From positions 1,738,876 to 1,802,875 of the forward strand of contig NZ_LT828648.1 in the NCBI RefSeq assembly GCF_900169565.1: 64,000 bases of DNA. The letters are read 5' to 3'. Positions 51,437 to 60,398 of the stretch are shown piece by piece (position 1 is the stretch's first letter; each line of letters begins with the position of its first letter). The stretch comes from Nitrospira japonica. GTDB taxonomy: Bacteria > Nitrospirota > Nitrospiria > Nitrospirales > Nitrospiraceae. Position numbers and translations under genes: made by a program. A model generated the notes under the pieces. The model ran no database searches, was not told where the DNA came from, and worked only from the letters and a program-made list of their open reading frames with translations.

Positions 51437-53848
51437 ATGATGCAACGCGCCGCTGCAATGCTTTTTTCTTGCCTCTGTGTGGCCAATATTGTGTTCATGG
51501 TTTTGATCGTCCATACGGTCCATGCCACAAACAATGAACCAACTGACACCATTACCGGCACGGTTCAGAATCAGGACCTTCGACGCGTCGATCAAGCAAT
51601 GGTTCAGGTGCGCGACCAGGAGGGGAATGTGGTCGCCCAAACGCTGACAAACCAGGCTGGCGAATTCTCAATTACGGTTCCAATTCAAGGAAACTATTCC
51701 ATCAGCGCAATCCAAGATACCTTCAAGAGTGAATTTGTCGTGGTGAAAATAGACGCAGAAATGCCGGCTCCAATCACGCTGACTCTGGCAGTCACCCAGG
51801 AAATCGCGTTGGAGATTGTCTCTCCACTCGCGCCGATCCAATACAAAGCTTCTAGCTCAATCTACCAGTTGAGCCGTAGAGACGTTGAAATCCTTCCGCG
51901 CGGGAACAATAACGATGTTGCTAGTGTGCTGCTGACTATTCCCAGCGTGGCCTACGGCGCCCTCAATCAGACACACATCCGTCAGGATCATGCCAACCAG
52001 CAATACCGGATCGATGGCATTCCAATTCCCGACACAGTCACCGGTGCTTTTGCCGATATTGTCCCTCCTCGTGCATGGGAACGCTCGGAAATTATTTTGG
52101 GTGGCATGGAAGCGCAATACGGGAACAAGACGGCAGTTGTCGTGGATATCACCAGCAAGAGCGGTACGAGACCGGGCTTCGGTTCAGTTCAGGTATTCGG
52201 CGGTTCCAACGAAACGGTCAACCCGTCGTTCGAGTATGGCGGAACAATCGGCGAGAAAGTTCGATTCTATATTATGAATAGTTATGTCACCACAAACAGG
52301 GGTCTCGAGCCGCCTACGCTCGGAAGGCAGAGCTACCACAACCAGAGCGAGAAAAATAACACATACTTGCGAGGAGACTATCAACACGATAACAAGAACA
52401 ACTTTGCATGGATCTTTCTCGGGTCCGTGGCGAAATACCAAGTACCGACGATTCCTAACCTTGAGGCCAACGGCGATGTGCTGGCCCTATTGCCGGCTGG
52501 CTTTGAGCCCAGTGCCTCTCAGTCAGTCAATCAATTCCAAAAAGAAAACAATCAGTACTCCCAGCTGGTCTGGAGGCATGATCTTAATGCCAACCATTTC
52601 TTCAGTCTGGGTGCCTATTTTCGGCGGGGTGTGGCTGATTTTCAGACCGACCCGTTCAACTCCTTGGCCTATGCTGACGATGTTAACAGCGCGCAAACAG
52701 CCAGCCAGAAGCGGACGGCGTATTCCGGAGGTTTCCGTCTCGATCACACCTGGGTGCCCGATAGCCATCATCTCGTGAAGGGAGGATTTCAGTTCGATTA
52801 CACCTCGGCAAGTAACAGTTCACAAATATATGCGTTCGATACCGGCGGAGGGGCCCCTGCTGGGCCGGTTATAACGCTCGAAGCGTCAAACCGCAACATT
52901 CAAACCAGACAGGAATTTTGGCTCCAAGACCAGTGGACGCTAAACGACCACTGGACATTCAACTTAGGTGTCCGTGGTGACGCGATTCAAGGTTTCTACA
53001 ACGAAGGGCAGGTGAGCCCAAAGGTTGGTGTCGCCTACAAGCTCAATCAGGCCAACGTCTTCCACGCGTACTATGGCCGCCAATTTACTCCGCCCAACAT
53101 CGAGCAGGTTGCCTTTGTAAACCTGAATACGCAAAACACCACTGCCGCGCCGGATGATCCGACGGGCTTCCGGCCTCGAGCGGAGCGATCTCACTATTTC
53201 GAAGTCGGCAGTTATCACGCTGTTAGCAAATATGCCACGATGCAACTGACAGGCTATTACAAGCTGGCCCACTACTTATCAGATGCAGGACAGTTCGGTA
53301 GCACACCCTTACTAAATTTCTTTGCCTTTCAGAATGGCTGGCAACGGGGTATCGACGGTGCGGTAACGGTCAAGTTCGACGATAAGTTGTCGGCACGCGG
53401 AACCGCCGGTTGGGGTCAGTGCAAGGGGTACGGTTTACAATCTGGCCAATATCTCCTCGACCAAGGAGAGATCGACGACATCAATTCCAATGGCGGTGTC
53501 TTCTGCGATCACTCACAGTTCGTCACCAGCTCCGCCGTCATCAATTACCAGCTACTAAAACGAACTAACATCTCAGGTCAGATGTTGTACGGCTATGGAC
53601 TACGAACCGCAGAAGAAGGAGCCAAGACAAATTCGTCACACGAGCCTTCCTACACCACTTACAACGCATCGATCACTCACGTGCTGCCGCTCCCCTGGGA
53701 GAACCAGAAGATGCTGATCGGATTCGATCTCATCAACATGTTCAACGAGAAATACTTTTACAATTCCGGAGAAGGCAGCATTGGTCTTGGAGTGGCTCAT
53801 GCAGGAATGCCGCGATCGTTCTTTTTCCGTGCCCAGTGGTTCTTCTAG
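51437..53848 (+). CDS. TonB-dependent outer membrane receptor with carboxypeptidase-like N-domain
   Basis: An 803-residue receptor. Signal peptide to about residue 29 (VLIVHTVHATNN). A CarboxypepD_reg-like domain (TITGTVQNQDLRRVDQAMVQ, NQAGEFSITVPIQGNYSISA) covers about residues 35-115. A plug domain (DVEILPRGNNNDVASVLLTI, QQYRIDGIPIPDTVTGAFAD) and a 22-stranded type barrel follow, ending with FFFRAQWFF and the terminal Phe needed for insertion. The start at 51437 follows GAGGGAG. TonB receptors import metal complexes and vitamins. The Zur-like regulator and ribosomal paralogues nearby make zinc the best guess. Confidence 0.88.
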   Translation: MMQRAAAMLFSCLCVANIVFMVLIVHTVHATNNEPTDTITGTVQNQDLRRVDQAMVQVRDQEGNVVAQTLTNQAGEFSITVPIQGNYSISAIQDTFKSEFVVVKIDAEMPAPITLTLAVTQEIALEIVSPLAPIQYKASSSIYQLSRRDVEILPRGNNNDVASVLLTIPSVAYGALNQTHIRQDHANQQYRIDGIPIPDTVTGAFADIVPPRAWERSEIILGGMEAQYGNKTAVVVDITSKSGTRPGFGSVQVFGGSNETVNPSFEYGGTIGEKVRFYIMNSYVTTNRGLEPPTLGRQSYHNQSEKNNTYLRGDYQHDNKNNFAWIFLGSVAKYQVPTIPNLEANGDVLALLPAGFEPSASQSVNQFQKENNQYSQLVWRHDLNANHFFSLGAYFRRGVADFQTDPFNSLAYADDVNSAQTASQKRTAYSGGFRLDHTWVPDSHHLVKGGFQFDYTSASNSSQIYAFDTGGGAPAGPVITLEASNRNIQTRQEFWLQDQWTLNDHWTFNLGVRGDAIQGFYNEGQVSPKVGVAYKLNQANVFHAYYGRQFTPPNIEQVAFVNLNTQNTTAAPDDPTGFRPRAERSHYFEVGSYHAVSKYATMQLTGYYKLAHYLSDAGQFGSTPLLNFFAFQNGWQRGIDGAVTVKFDDKLSARGTAGWGQCKGYGLQSGQYLLDQGEIDDINSNGGVFCDHSQFVTSSAVINYQLLKRTNISGQMLYGYGLRTAEEGAKTNSSHEPSYTTYNASITHVLPLPWENQKMLIGFDLINMFNEKYFYNSGEGSIGLGVAHAGMPRSFFFRAQWFF

Positions 53849-53886
53849 CCGGAAGCTGAACTGAGGCTGCAGTATTGAAGGGATTG

Positions 53887-53934
53887 GATTGCCTTAACAC
53901 TATGACAAGTTTTTGGCTGGTGCCCGCAATGTCG
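53887..53934 (+). pseudogene. Collapsed fur/zur-like gene remnant
   Basis: GATTGCCTTAACACTATGA (53887-53905) matches the start region of the intact gene (49627-49645) at 18 of 19 positions. Three bases later TTTTTGGCTGGTGCCC (53910-53925) matches its last codons (from 50033). About 390 bp of the gene is missing between them. It is the left part of duplication copy 2. Confidence 0.7.
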
Positions 53935-54308
53935 ATGAGATCCCCTATAGCGACACGCGGCAGCTGGATGCTGCTGATTCTGTATGTGCTCTTGGCGTTA
54001 TCCCTGCAGCCGCTCCTATTAGACCATGTCTTTGCCGCAGGCTCCTCGCATGAGCATTCTGACCAGGACATCTGTGCCTGGCTAGACCATGCGGCGAGTG
54101 CGGGTCTCCATTCGATCAAACCCCCTGCGTCGCTTCTACACTGTCTGCTCGCGTCTCCGCTATCGGTTGGCATTGCCTTTTCCATTGTCGATCTCTTCTT
54201 CGAGCCAGTCCGCGGTCCCCCTCTTCTCACCTAACGATTACGACTCACTGACGCTCCAACACTTTCCTGCCTCCCATAGCGGGAAGGTCCGTGTTGCTTG
54301 TACTTGGA
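53910..54308 (+). repeat. Segmental duplication, copy 2
   Basis: About 400 bp homologous to 50033-50432. It includes the tail of the fur-like gene and a complete small secreted protein gene (53935-54234), and ends at a shared cttgga. Confidence 0.8.
53935..54234 (+). CDS. Small secreted HEHSD-motif protein, copy B
   Basis: A 99-residue paralogue of the protein at 50058-50357, about 85% identical in residues, with the same helix (SWMLLILYVLLALSLQPLLL) and the motif SHEHSDQDICAWLDHAASAG. The reading frame is intact, so purifying selection seems to act on the protein although the upstream regulator copy has collapsed. Its own start signal is uncertain because in copy A translation is coupled to the Fur/Zur-like gene. 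It lies 87 bp after the TonB receptor. Confidence 0.65.
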   Translation: MRSPIATRGSWMLLILYVLLALSLQPLLLDHVFAAGSSHEHSDQDICAWLDHAASAGLHSIKPPASLLHCLLASPLSVGIAFSIVDLFFEPVRGPPLLT

Positions 54309-54527
54309 ACGGTGTCAAAGCAACCAAAGCTACACCGTGTGTCAGTGTACCTGCTGCATAAGACGGCATGGTCATCGACCAGTGGATGAAAGCTCGGATG
54401 ATGGTATCCAGAGAGGCGACGGTCACGTGACGAACTCGTGGTTCGGATTCACTTCACAACGCGAGACGAGAGTACCTGCCCGGATGATAGGTCTTCAAAC
54501 ACTATTCTTCGGCGAAAGGAGGTCGAA

Positions 54528-54737
54528 ATGCTCCCACCACAGCGGCAGCGTGTATTAGACGAGAGCGCGCCCATTGATTGGACGAACGCCGAATACCTAC
54601 GACCGTTCCTAAGCGACCAGGGAAGGATTCTGCCGCGGCGAATGACAGGCAATACCCCGAAGCGTCAACGCTTAATTGCCAGAGCAATCAAGCGAGCACG
54701 CCATATGGCACTGTTGCCCTTCGCAGGTGCGTCCTAA
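54528..54737 (+). CDS. rpsR: Ribosomal protein S18 paralogue
   Basis: A 69-residue S18. The family core is clear: [40 protein letters not shown] and [12 protein letters not shown]. It lacks any Cys, the zinc-independent (C-minus) form. The start at 54528 has a perfect AAAGGAGG (54516-54523). The presence of this paralogue beside S14, a COG0523 GTPase and a Fur-family regulator is the classic zinc-sparing set: the alternative protein replaces a zinc-binding form when zinc is scarce. The housekeeping rpsR is presumably elsewhere. Confidence 0.92.
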   Translation: MLPPQRQRVLDESAPIDWTNAEYLRPFLSDQGRILPRRMTGNTPKRQRLIARAIKRARHMALLPFAGAS

Positions 54738-54783
54738 TTGTCAAACAACCGCCCCACTTAACTTGCTAATGGAGGAAAGCAAC

Positions 54784-55089
54784 ATGGCGAAACTGAGCAG
54801 TCATTTGCGGAATGAAAAGCGGAAGCAGTTAGTCGCTAAGTATGCCGAAAGGCGGCACGCCTTAAAGACCATTATCAAGAGTCAGAGAAGCACTCACGAA
54901 GAAAAGCGAGTCGCGCAGAGCGCCTTGAACCGTTTGCCACGCAACTCTTCACCCGTTCGCGTTCGGAATCGCTGCGCGCTCTCGGGACGAGTGCGAGGAT
55001 TTCTTCGCCGATTCAATATGTCACGCATCGACTTTCGATTGCTGGCGCTCAGAGGGGACATTCCCGGCGTGCGCAAGGCAAGTTGGTAA
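54784..55089 (+). CDS. rpsN: Ribosomal protein S14 paralogue (zinc-free form)
   Basis: A 101-residue S14 of the long, zinc-independent type. [20 protein letters not shown] opens it and [20 protein letters not shown] is the ribosome-binding core, with no CxxC pairs. The ATG at 54784 follows GGAGG (54771-54775). It lies 46 bp after the S18 paralogue. Substituting S14 releases zinc from the ribosome in zinc-starved cells. The end [11 protein letters not shown] matches bacterial S14. Confidence 0.94.
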   Translation: MAKLSSHLRNEKRKQLVAKYAERRHALKTIIKSQRSTHEEKRVAQSALNRLPRNSSPVRVRNRCALSGRVRGFLRRFNMSRIDFRLLALRGDIPGVRKASW

Positions 55090-55182
55090 CTCATGGGGCA
55101 GACGCTACGCGACTGCATCTGCTGGGGTAGGTAGAGGCAATCCGACGATCCTATTGTCTAAACAAATGAAAGGACCGCTGAT

Positions 55183-56427
55183 ATGGAGCGATATGTGCAA
55201 CCACAACCGAACGACATGAGGTTACCGGTGACAGTTTTGTCTGGATTCCTGGGAGCAGGAAAAACCACGCTGCTGAATCACATGCTACACAACCGGGAAG
55301 GATTTCGAGTGGCGGTCATCGTCAACGATATGAGTGAAGTCAACATTGATGCTGCCCTCATTCTACAGGGTGGAGCGGCCTTGAGCCGCACCGATGAACA
55401 GCTCGTGGAGATGAGCAATGGGTGTATCTGCTGCACTCTCAGGGAGGACTTATTAAAGGAAGTAGCACGTCTGGCTGCAGAACGTCGGTTTGACTATCTC
55501 CTAATCGAATCGACAGGAATTTCGGAACCGATGCCAGTCGCTGAAACCTTTCGCTTCCAAGACGAAACGGGGCGCAGCTTATCAACCGTTGCGAGACTAG
55601 ACACAATGGCGACCGTCATCGACGCACAGAATTTTCTACGAGATTATCGTCAAGCTGAAGACCTCAAACTGCGGGGCCTCGCACTTGGAGAGGAGGACGA
55701 ACGGACAATTACAGACTTGCTCATTGATCAAGTTGAGTTTGCGAATGTCCTGGTGATCAACAAGATCGACCTCATCTCCGAAGAGGAACTCAAAGAACTG
55801 TCAGCGATACTCGCGAAACTCAATCCCGACGCAAGAATACTGCATGTCAAATATGGTCACGTCCAGGTGAGCGCGCTACTCAATACTAGGCTGTTTGATT
55901 TTGAGCTTGCCAGCCAGGCTGCAGGGTGGATGAAGACCTTGCGTGGAGAAGAATCGTCTGAAACAGATGAGTACGGTATTACGAGTTTTGTGTACCGTGC
56001 TCGTCGCCCATTTCATCCGATCCGTTGGTGGAAGCTTCTGCAGCAGAATTGGGCTGGGGTGCTACGCACGAAGGGCATGTTTTGGATCGCGACACGCCCC
56101 GACCTGATCGGCCTGTGGTCGCAAGCAGGAGGAACCGGATCCGTGCGTTGGATCGGTCGCTGGTACGCCTCCATGCCCAAGGCTCAATGGCCAAGTGATG
56201 AGGAAGAGGCCCAGCGCATCCATGGGCTATGGGACCAGGAGTTTGGAGACCGCACGCAGGAATTGGTCGTGATTGGAAGAAAAATGGACCAGGCGGTCCT
56301 GACCGCCATGCTGGATGCGTGTCTCGTCACATCCGTTGAGTGGACCGATCCCGTCAGCTGGAAAACTGCAACGGATCCGTTTCCGCCGGCGGGCCATGAC
56401 CTGGAGACTACTGTCGTCAAAGTCTGA
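55183..56427 (+). CDS. COG0523 metal GTPase (CobW/ZigA/YciC-like)
   Basis: A 414-residue G3E GTPase. Walker A is [16 protein letters not shown], the metal motif [14 protein letters not shown] contains CxCC, and [13 protein letters not shown] and [12 protein letters not shown] (NKxD) follow. The C-terminal CobW_C domain begins near residue 260 ([18 protein letters not shown]). ZigA/YciC-type members are induced by zinc starvation and deliver zinc to essential enzymes. The start at 55183 gives [15 protein letters not shown] with an AAAGGA site at 55169-55174. The neighbourhood makes the Zur-regulated subgroup the best fit. Confidence 0.9.
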   Translation: MERYVQPQPNDMRLPVTVLSGFLGAGKTTLLNHMLHNREGFRVAVIVNDMSEVNIDAALILQGGAALSRTDEQLVEMSNGCICCTLREDLLKEVARLAAERRFDYLLIESTGISEPMPVAETFRFQDETGRSLSTVARLDTMATVIDAQNFLRDYRQAEDLKLRGLALGEEDERTITDLLIDQVEFANVLVINKIDLISEEELKELSAILAKLNPDARILHVKYGHVQVSALLNTRLFDFELASQAAGWMKTLRGEESSETDEYGITSFVYRARRPFHPIRWWKLLQQNWAGVLRTKGMFWIATRPDLIGLWSQAGGTGSVRWIGRWYASMPKAQWPSDEEEAQRIHGLWDQEFGDRTQELVVIGRKMDQAVLTAMLDACLVTSVEWTDPVSWKTATDPFPPAGHDLETTVVKV

Positions 56428-56530
56428 CATGACCGACTGCCTTCGCGACCCCTTATGCATCGTCGCAAAACAACATCACAGGGTGCGAACCGCTCGACAA
56501 ACCCTCTAACGGAAGTAAGGAGACCTGGTC

Positions 56531-56689
56531 ATGCGTGAGATCATTGCCCTGGCTTGTACCGGTTGTGCGACACCGGGGAAATCGGTCTATTGGACAACGA
56601 AGAATAAGAAGAATGATCCCGACCGTATCGAAATGAAGAAGTACTGTTCCTTCTGCCGTCACCATGCTTCGCACAAGGAGAAACGTTAG
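56531..56689 (+). CDS. rpmG: Ribosomal protein L33 paralogue (52 aa)
   Basis: [20 protein letters not shown] opens a 52-residue L33 with [20 protein letters not shown] in the middle and ends SHKEKR. Both zinc pairs are present (C9, C12 and C39, C42), so it is the zinc-binding form. That is unexpected in a zinc-sparing group, where the alternative L33 normally lacks cysteines. A TAAGGAGA ribosome site lies at 56516-56523. It lies 103 bp after the COG0523 gene. Confidence 0.9.
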   Translation: MREIIALACTGCATPGKSVYWTTKNKKNDPDRIEMKKYCSFCRHHASHKEKR

Positions 56690-56851
56690 GCCGACGACAT
56701 GTTGATTCGAACGCAGCGTAGACGCGTACTGAGGCAATGTATTGCCTTCCGCACCGGACATGCCGCGCTGCTCTGACACAGGCTGAGATACCTCATTCAA
56801 TTAACCCGGTCACCGTTGCAATTCCCATGATCATCCTCAGGAGAAGCGAGA

Positions 56852-57412
56852 ATGGCGACAATTAGTCCCCTAACAATTCAAACGAAATACGACGAGCCCT
56901 GCATAGTGCGCAATCCCAGTAAAGCTGACGCACAGGCATGGATCGACCACGCGACTATGGTTATGCAAGAAAGTGATTTTACGAAAACTGACCCCGAAGA
57001 CGTCACCACGTCTCATCCTGAGCTAGAAGAGTGGATCACCGAAATGAATATCGCCACAGCGACTCTCGCCTTGGTGGCTGAAGTCAAAGGTCGTCTGGTC
57101 GGCACGCTTTACTGTCGTGCTTACAAGGCAAGCCGGATGTCCCATGTCTGTGTCTTTGCGATGTCAGTGAGGAAGGAGTGGTGGAGACAAGGAGTGGGTA
57201 CGGCTTTGGTGCGAACTCTCAACGGATGGGCCACCCAGCATCCCCTGATTCGAAAGGTGACCATGCGAGTGCTAGTTCACAATGAGCGTGCGCTGGCACT
57301 GTACAAGAAGCTTGGTTTCTTTGTTGAAGGTCGCTTTGCTCAAGCCGTGAAAGCTGAGAATGGGAAGTTTGTGGATGACTACGAAATGAGCCTCTTCGTG
57401 AAATTCAGATGA
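56852..57412 (+). CDS. GNAT-family N-acetyltransferase
   Basis: A 186-residue GNAT protein. The acetyl-CoA loop is visible in VRKEWWRQGVGTALVRTLNG (Q/RxxGxG/A), with the preceding strand MSHVCVFAMSV and the following VLVHNERALALYKKLGFFVE. GNAT enzymes acetylate amines of small molecules or proteins. The substrate cannot be read from sequence. An AGGAGAAGCG site lies at 56839-56848. It is not obviously part of the zinc set but lies between rpmG and hemP on the same strand. Confidence 0.87.
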   Translation: MATISPLTIQTKYDEPCIVRNPSKADAQAWIDHATMVMQESDFTKTDPEDVTTSHPELEEWITEMNIATATLALVAEVKGRLVGTLYCRAYKASRMSHVCVFAMSVRKEWWRQGVGTALVRTLNGWATQHPLIRKVTMRVLVHNERALALYKKLGFFVEGRFAQAVKAENGKFVDDYEMSLFVKFR

Positions 57413-57449
57413 TCGGGTCATAGACTAATGAATAAGTGATGAGAATATT

Positions 57450-57611
57450 GTGAAGCCACCTATTGCGACGGGGATTAGTAGAGACCCCTTGGTTTTGACG
57501 AAGAGTCAGTTGCCAATGATGATTGTGTATAACGGCAGGCAATATGTGTTGATACTCACGAAGCAAGGCAAACTACTGTTGAACAAATCAGTCAGTTCGT
57601 CAGCCAGCTAA
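57450..57611 (+). CDS. hemP: HemP-like small protein (hemin uptake)
   Basis: A GTG at 57450 opens 53 codons reading KPPIATGISRDPLVLTKSQL and then MIVYNGRQYVLILTKQGKLL. The conserved HemP core (hydrophobic-x-NGxxYxLxxTxxGKLxL) is clear. HemP/HmuP proteins occur next to haem or siderophore receptors and activate or assist uptake. The gene lies 153 bp before a TonB-dependent receptor gene, as in other HemP loci. The GTG start and weak ribosome site lower confidence. Confidence 0.75.
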   Translation: MKPPIATGISRDPLVLTKSQLPMMIVYNGRQYVLILTKQGKLLLNKSVSSSAS

Positions 57612-57654
57612 TTCTTGCGTAGACGGGCCAAGGCCTATCTCGCCAGGACCAGCC

Positions 57655-57722
57655 AGCCGACTGTGCGCAAGCTGAGGATCTCCGAACAAGGGATCCCAAA
57701 ACTGCGGACAGTCGGCTTTTTT
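57655..57722 (+). terminator. Intrinsic terminator or attenuator in receptor leader
   Basis: AGCCGACTGT (57655-57664) pairs with ACAGTCGGCT (57708-57717), extended by four more pairs after one mismatch. An inner GGATC/GATCC hairpin forms the apex, and six Ts follow (57717-57722). It lies between hemP and the second TonB receptor, 42 bp before the receptor start, so it could end the hemP transcript or attenuate the receptor. Confidence 0.65.
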
Positions 57723-57764
57723 GTGTGCAATGGCCGTTTAACATGCAGAAAGGAATCCGTAAAT

Positions 57765-60023
57765 ATGCACGAAAGCCGTCTCACGTTTACGTCCCGTTTT
57801 GCACGCACTATATGCTTCTTCACGGTTGCTCTGGTAACCGCCATGCATAATGTTGGCTCTGCTCAAGACAATTCGACTGAGCCGGCCGATCAACATGAAT
57901 CTGCGGAGGTGATCGCCACTCAGGAGGTAACCGTATCAGCTACACGTATGGACGATCCGCTAAAAACTGTCTCGCAATCGGTGACCATCGTCACGAAAGA
58001 AGAACTATTCGAGCAAACCACGATCAACCAAACGCGGAATCTCGCGGACATCTTGCCTAAGTTAGTGCCTGGACTCGCAATTAATAATGGCAGCACAGAC
58101 AATTTTGGGCAGAGTATTCGAGGCCGAGATATCCTGATTTTGATCGATGCCGTGCCGCAATATTCCAGCATCAACAATGGTCGAGATTTTAACACGATCG
58201 ATCCGGCTTCCATTGAGCGCATTGAGGTCGTCCGCGGATCAACGGCAATCTATGGTAGTGGATCCAGCGGCGGGATCATTAACATCATTACGAAAAAAGC
58301 AGTAAAGGGCAAGCCATCATTCAACACGGATGTCAGCACGAACATGTCCTTGACCCATCCGGAGGCGAGCTTCGGAGGTTCGTTGACACAAGGTGTCACG
58401 GGCGGAAAGGGACCCTTCGACTATACCCTGACTGGAACCTTCGCAAGGATCGGTGGGCAGTTCGATGCTAAAGGGGACCGGACAATGCCAGGCTATCAGA
58501 ATTTCACCGGCAGTCTTGCTGACAGCAACGTTGCGAATATTCATGCCAAGATTGGCCTCGAGTTCGGCCGACACCGGTTTCAGTTGTCAGAAAACTTTCA
58601 CCAAATCCGGCAACATACGAAGTATACGTTCGACCCGTCAGTGGATGCGACCTGTCCGTCGCCATTCGACCCCGCGGTGCCATGCACACGCACTAAAGCG
58701 CGGTACCTTTCAGGACTGAGTCTGTCAGATCAAACAAACCAAACAAACAATGTAACGAGTCTCAACTATACGGCAAAAGATTTGTTTTGGGGGAGTCGGG
58801 CCGATGCCCAATTATATTGGCGTGGCGTCCGTACGTTATTCCCACCATTCGATTTGTCTCAATTCAGTTCTCCAGCTTTGGAATTCCCAATTCTCGCCGG
58901 CCGGACCAGTTCCGATACATACGGCGGAAGATTTCAAATGGTCACGCCCCTCCCACTCGCTTGGAGTCCGCGATTGCTGTACGGAGCCGACTACAGTTTC
59001 GAGAACAGTACCCAAACGGGGGATATCTTTGACACCGCTACCTATGCCGCCAGCGGGGGACGGGTCTTCCAGAAAGTACGCGAAGCGCCCATCCAACCGT
59101 TCTGGAGACAAAACAACTTCGGACTCTTTGCACAAGCAGAGCTCAAACCGCTCGAGTGGGTGGTCCTCCGTGGAGGCATGCGCTATGAGATCAATCGAGT
59201 GAAGGCATCGGACAATTTTTTCCCTACTACTCCGCCAATCGAGCAAACCGGGGGAATTGCCGACTATTCGGTGCCGGTCTTTAATGGCGGTATCACAGTC
59301 ATCGTGAATGATCCTATCAATGTCTTTTTCAACTACTCTCAAGGGTTTTCGGTGCCCAACCTCACCGCGCTGGCCGGCACAGTAGGGCAACTAAATTTTG
59401 CCCCAGTTCGCACGACCAATTATGAAATAGGTGCCAGGGGCGACTGGGATCGTATTCAATCGACGCTGGCAATTTTCTACAATACGTCTGATCTGGCCAC
59501 CTATTTCGACCCCATAACCAACACTATGGCGCGCGCTCCGCAACGCAGATGGGGTTTGGAATTCACGGGGGATGTTCGGCCGTGGGAAAGATGGAAGGTT
59601 GGCACGACAGTGAGTTATGTCCAGGGGCAAATTGATCCCGATCTCGATGGACACTTCCAAGCCATGTCCACCATCAATATTCCACCTGTCAAGGTCACAG
59701 GTTACCTCGAACACCTGACCATTTCCAGTGTGAACTGGCGAACCCGTGTTCAAATCATGTATTCAGGCCCCCGCACGACAGCTTACAACGCCTGGAATGG
59801 CTCAAATGGAGCCGTTGGCGAACGCTTCCCCATCGTCAGCTTCGCGGTCGTTGATCTCATCAGTACGATCAATGTAGGCCCCGGTACGTTACGTTTCGCT
59901 GTGGAGAATCTTTTGAACACCTTGTACTACACCCCACAGACCCAGGCGGATTTTACCTCGAACCGCGCGTACACCTCTGCTCGGGGAACTATTGCAACGA
60001 TTGGGTACTTGTTGACCTATTAG
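57765..60023 (+). CDS. TonB-dependent siderophore/haem receptor
   Basis: A 752-residue receptor from the ATG at 57765 (AGGA at 57750). The signal sequence ends near VGSAQDNS. The TonB-box-like segment EVTVSATR precedes a plug domain (VSQSVTIVTKEELFEQTTIN, NFGQSIRGRDILILIDAVPQ, IERIEVVRGSTAIYGSGSSG). The barrel ends in a tyrosine (TIATIGYLLTY). The plug and early barrel resemble catecholate/hydroxamate siderophore receptors. HemP upstream suggests iron or haem as cargo. Later in-frame upstream ATGs (57615) are not used by this reading. Confidence 0.87.
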   Translation: MHESRLTFTSRFARTICFFTVALVTAMHNVGSAQDNSTEPADQHESAEVIATQEVTVSATRMDDPLKTVSQSVTIVTKEELFEQTTINQTRNLADILPKLVPGLAINNGSTDNFGQSIRGRDILILIDAVPQYSSINNGRDFNTIDPASIERIEVVRGSTAIYGSGSSGGIINIITKKAVKGKPSFNTDVSTNMSLTHPEASFGGSLTQGVTGGKGPFDYTLTGTFARIGGQFDAKGDRTMPGYQNFTGSLADSNVANIHAKIGLEFGRHRFQLSENFHQIRQHTKYTFDPSVDATCPSPFDPAVPCTRTKARYLSGLSLSDQTNQTNNVTSLNYTAKDLFWGSRADAQLYWRGVRTLFPPFDLSQFSSPALEFPILAGRTSSDTYGGRFQMVTPLPLAWSPRLLYGADYSFENSTQTGDIFDTATYAASGGRVFQKVREAPIQPFWRQNNFGLFAQAELKPLEWVVLRGGMRYEINRVKASDNFFPTTPPIEQTGGIADYSVPVFNGGITVIVNDPINVFFNYSQGFSVPNLTALAGTVGQLNFAPVRTTNYEIGARGDWDRIQSTLAIFYNTSDLATYFDPITNTMARAPQRRWGLEFTGDVRPWERWKVGTTVSYVQGQIDPDLDGHFQAMSTINIPPVKVTGYLEHLTISSVNWRTRVQIMYSGPRTTAYNAWNGSNGAVGERFPIVSFAVVDLISTINVGPGTLRFAVENLLNTLYYTPQTQADFTSNRAYTSARGTIATIGYLLTY

Positions 60024-60398
60024 CTGGGAGGGACCCTCAATAGCATCCGCTTGAGGTGCGAATGTGAAACAAAGCAATTATCCCGTGCCAATAGTAACTC
60101 ATACACCTCATCTCGGGATGCGGCGTAAGCAGACCTCTTCAGGGAAGACCAACCCGAATACGCTGATCCAATACTGAACTTCCTCCAGAAACTGGATTTG
60201 ATTACCAATGACTTGAAGCCTGTTTGCCGGTGTAGTGATATTGCCAGAGACTGGGGCGGCTTCGATTATTTGCAAAGGCCTGACGATCAGGAAAATAGCA
60301 CGCAATTAAAACCCCTCCTTCTGTAGGGCATGAAATACATTTGCGGCTGGGGTAACCTGCCCGCCGTCAAGCCGCTTCCCAATAGCTAGGAGCGATAT
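60024..60398. other. Intergenic region, 375 bp
   Basis: Overlapping minus-strand frames of 60-65 codons (60020-60208 and 60108-60305) have no clear ribosome site or recognisable product. No gene is supported. Confidence 0.4.

Noticed and set aside
60020..60305. Two overlapping minus-strand frames of 60-65 codons
   Set aside because: Neither has a ribosome site or recognisable features, and they overlap each other in different frames; at most decayed DNA.
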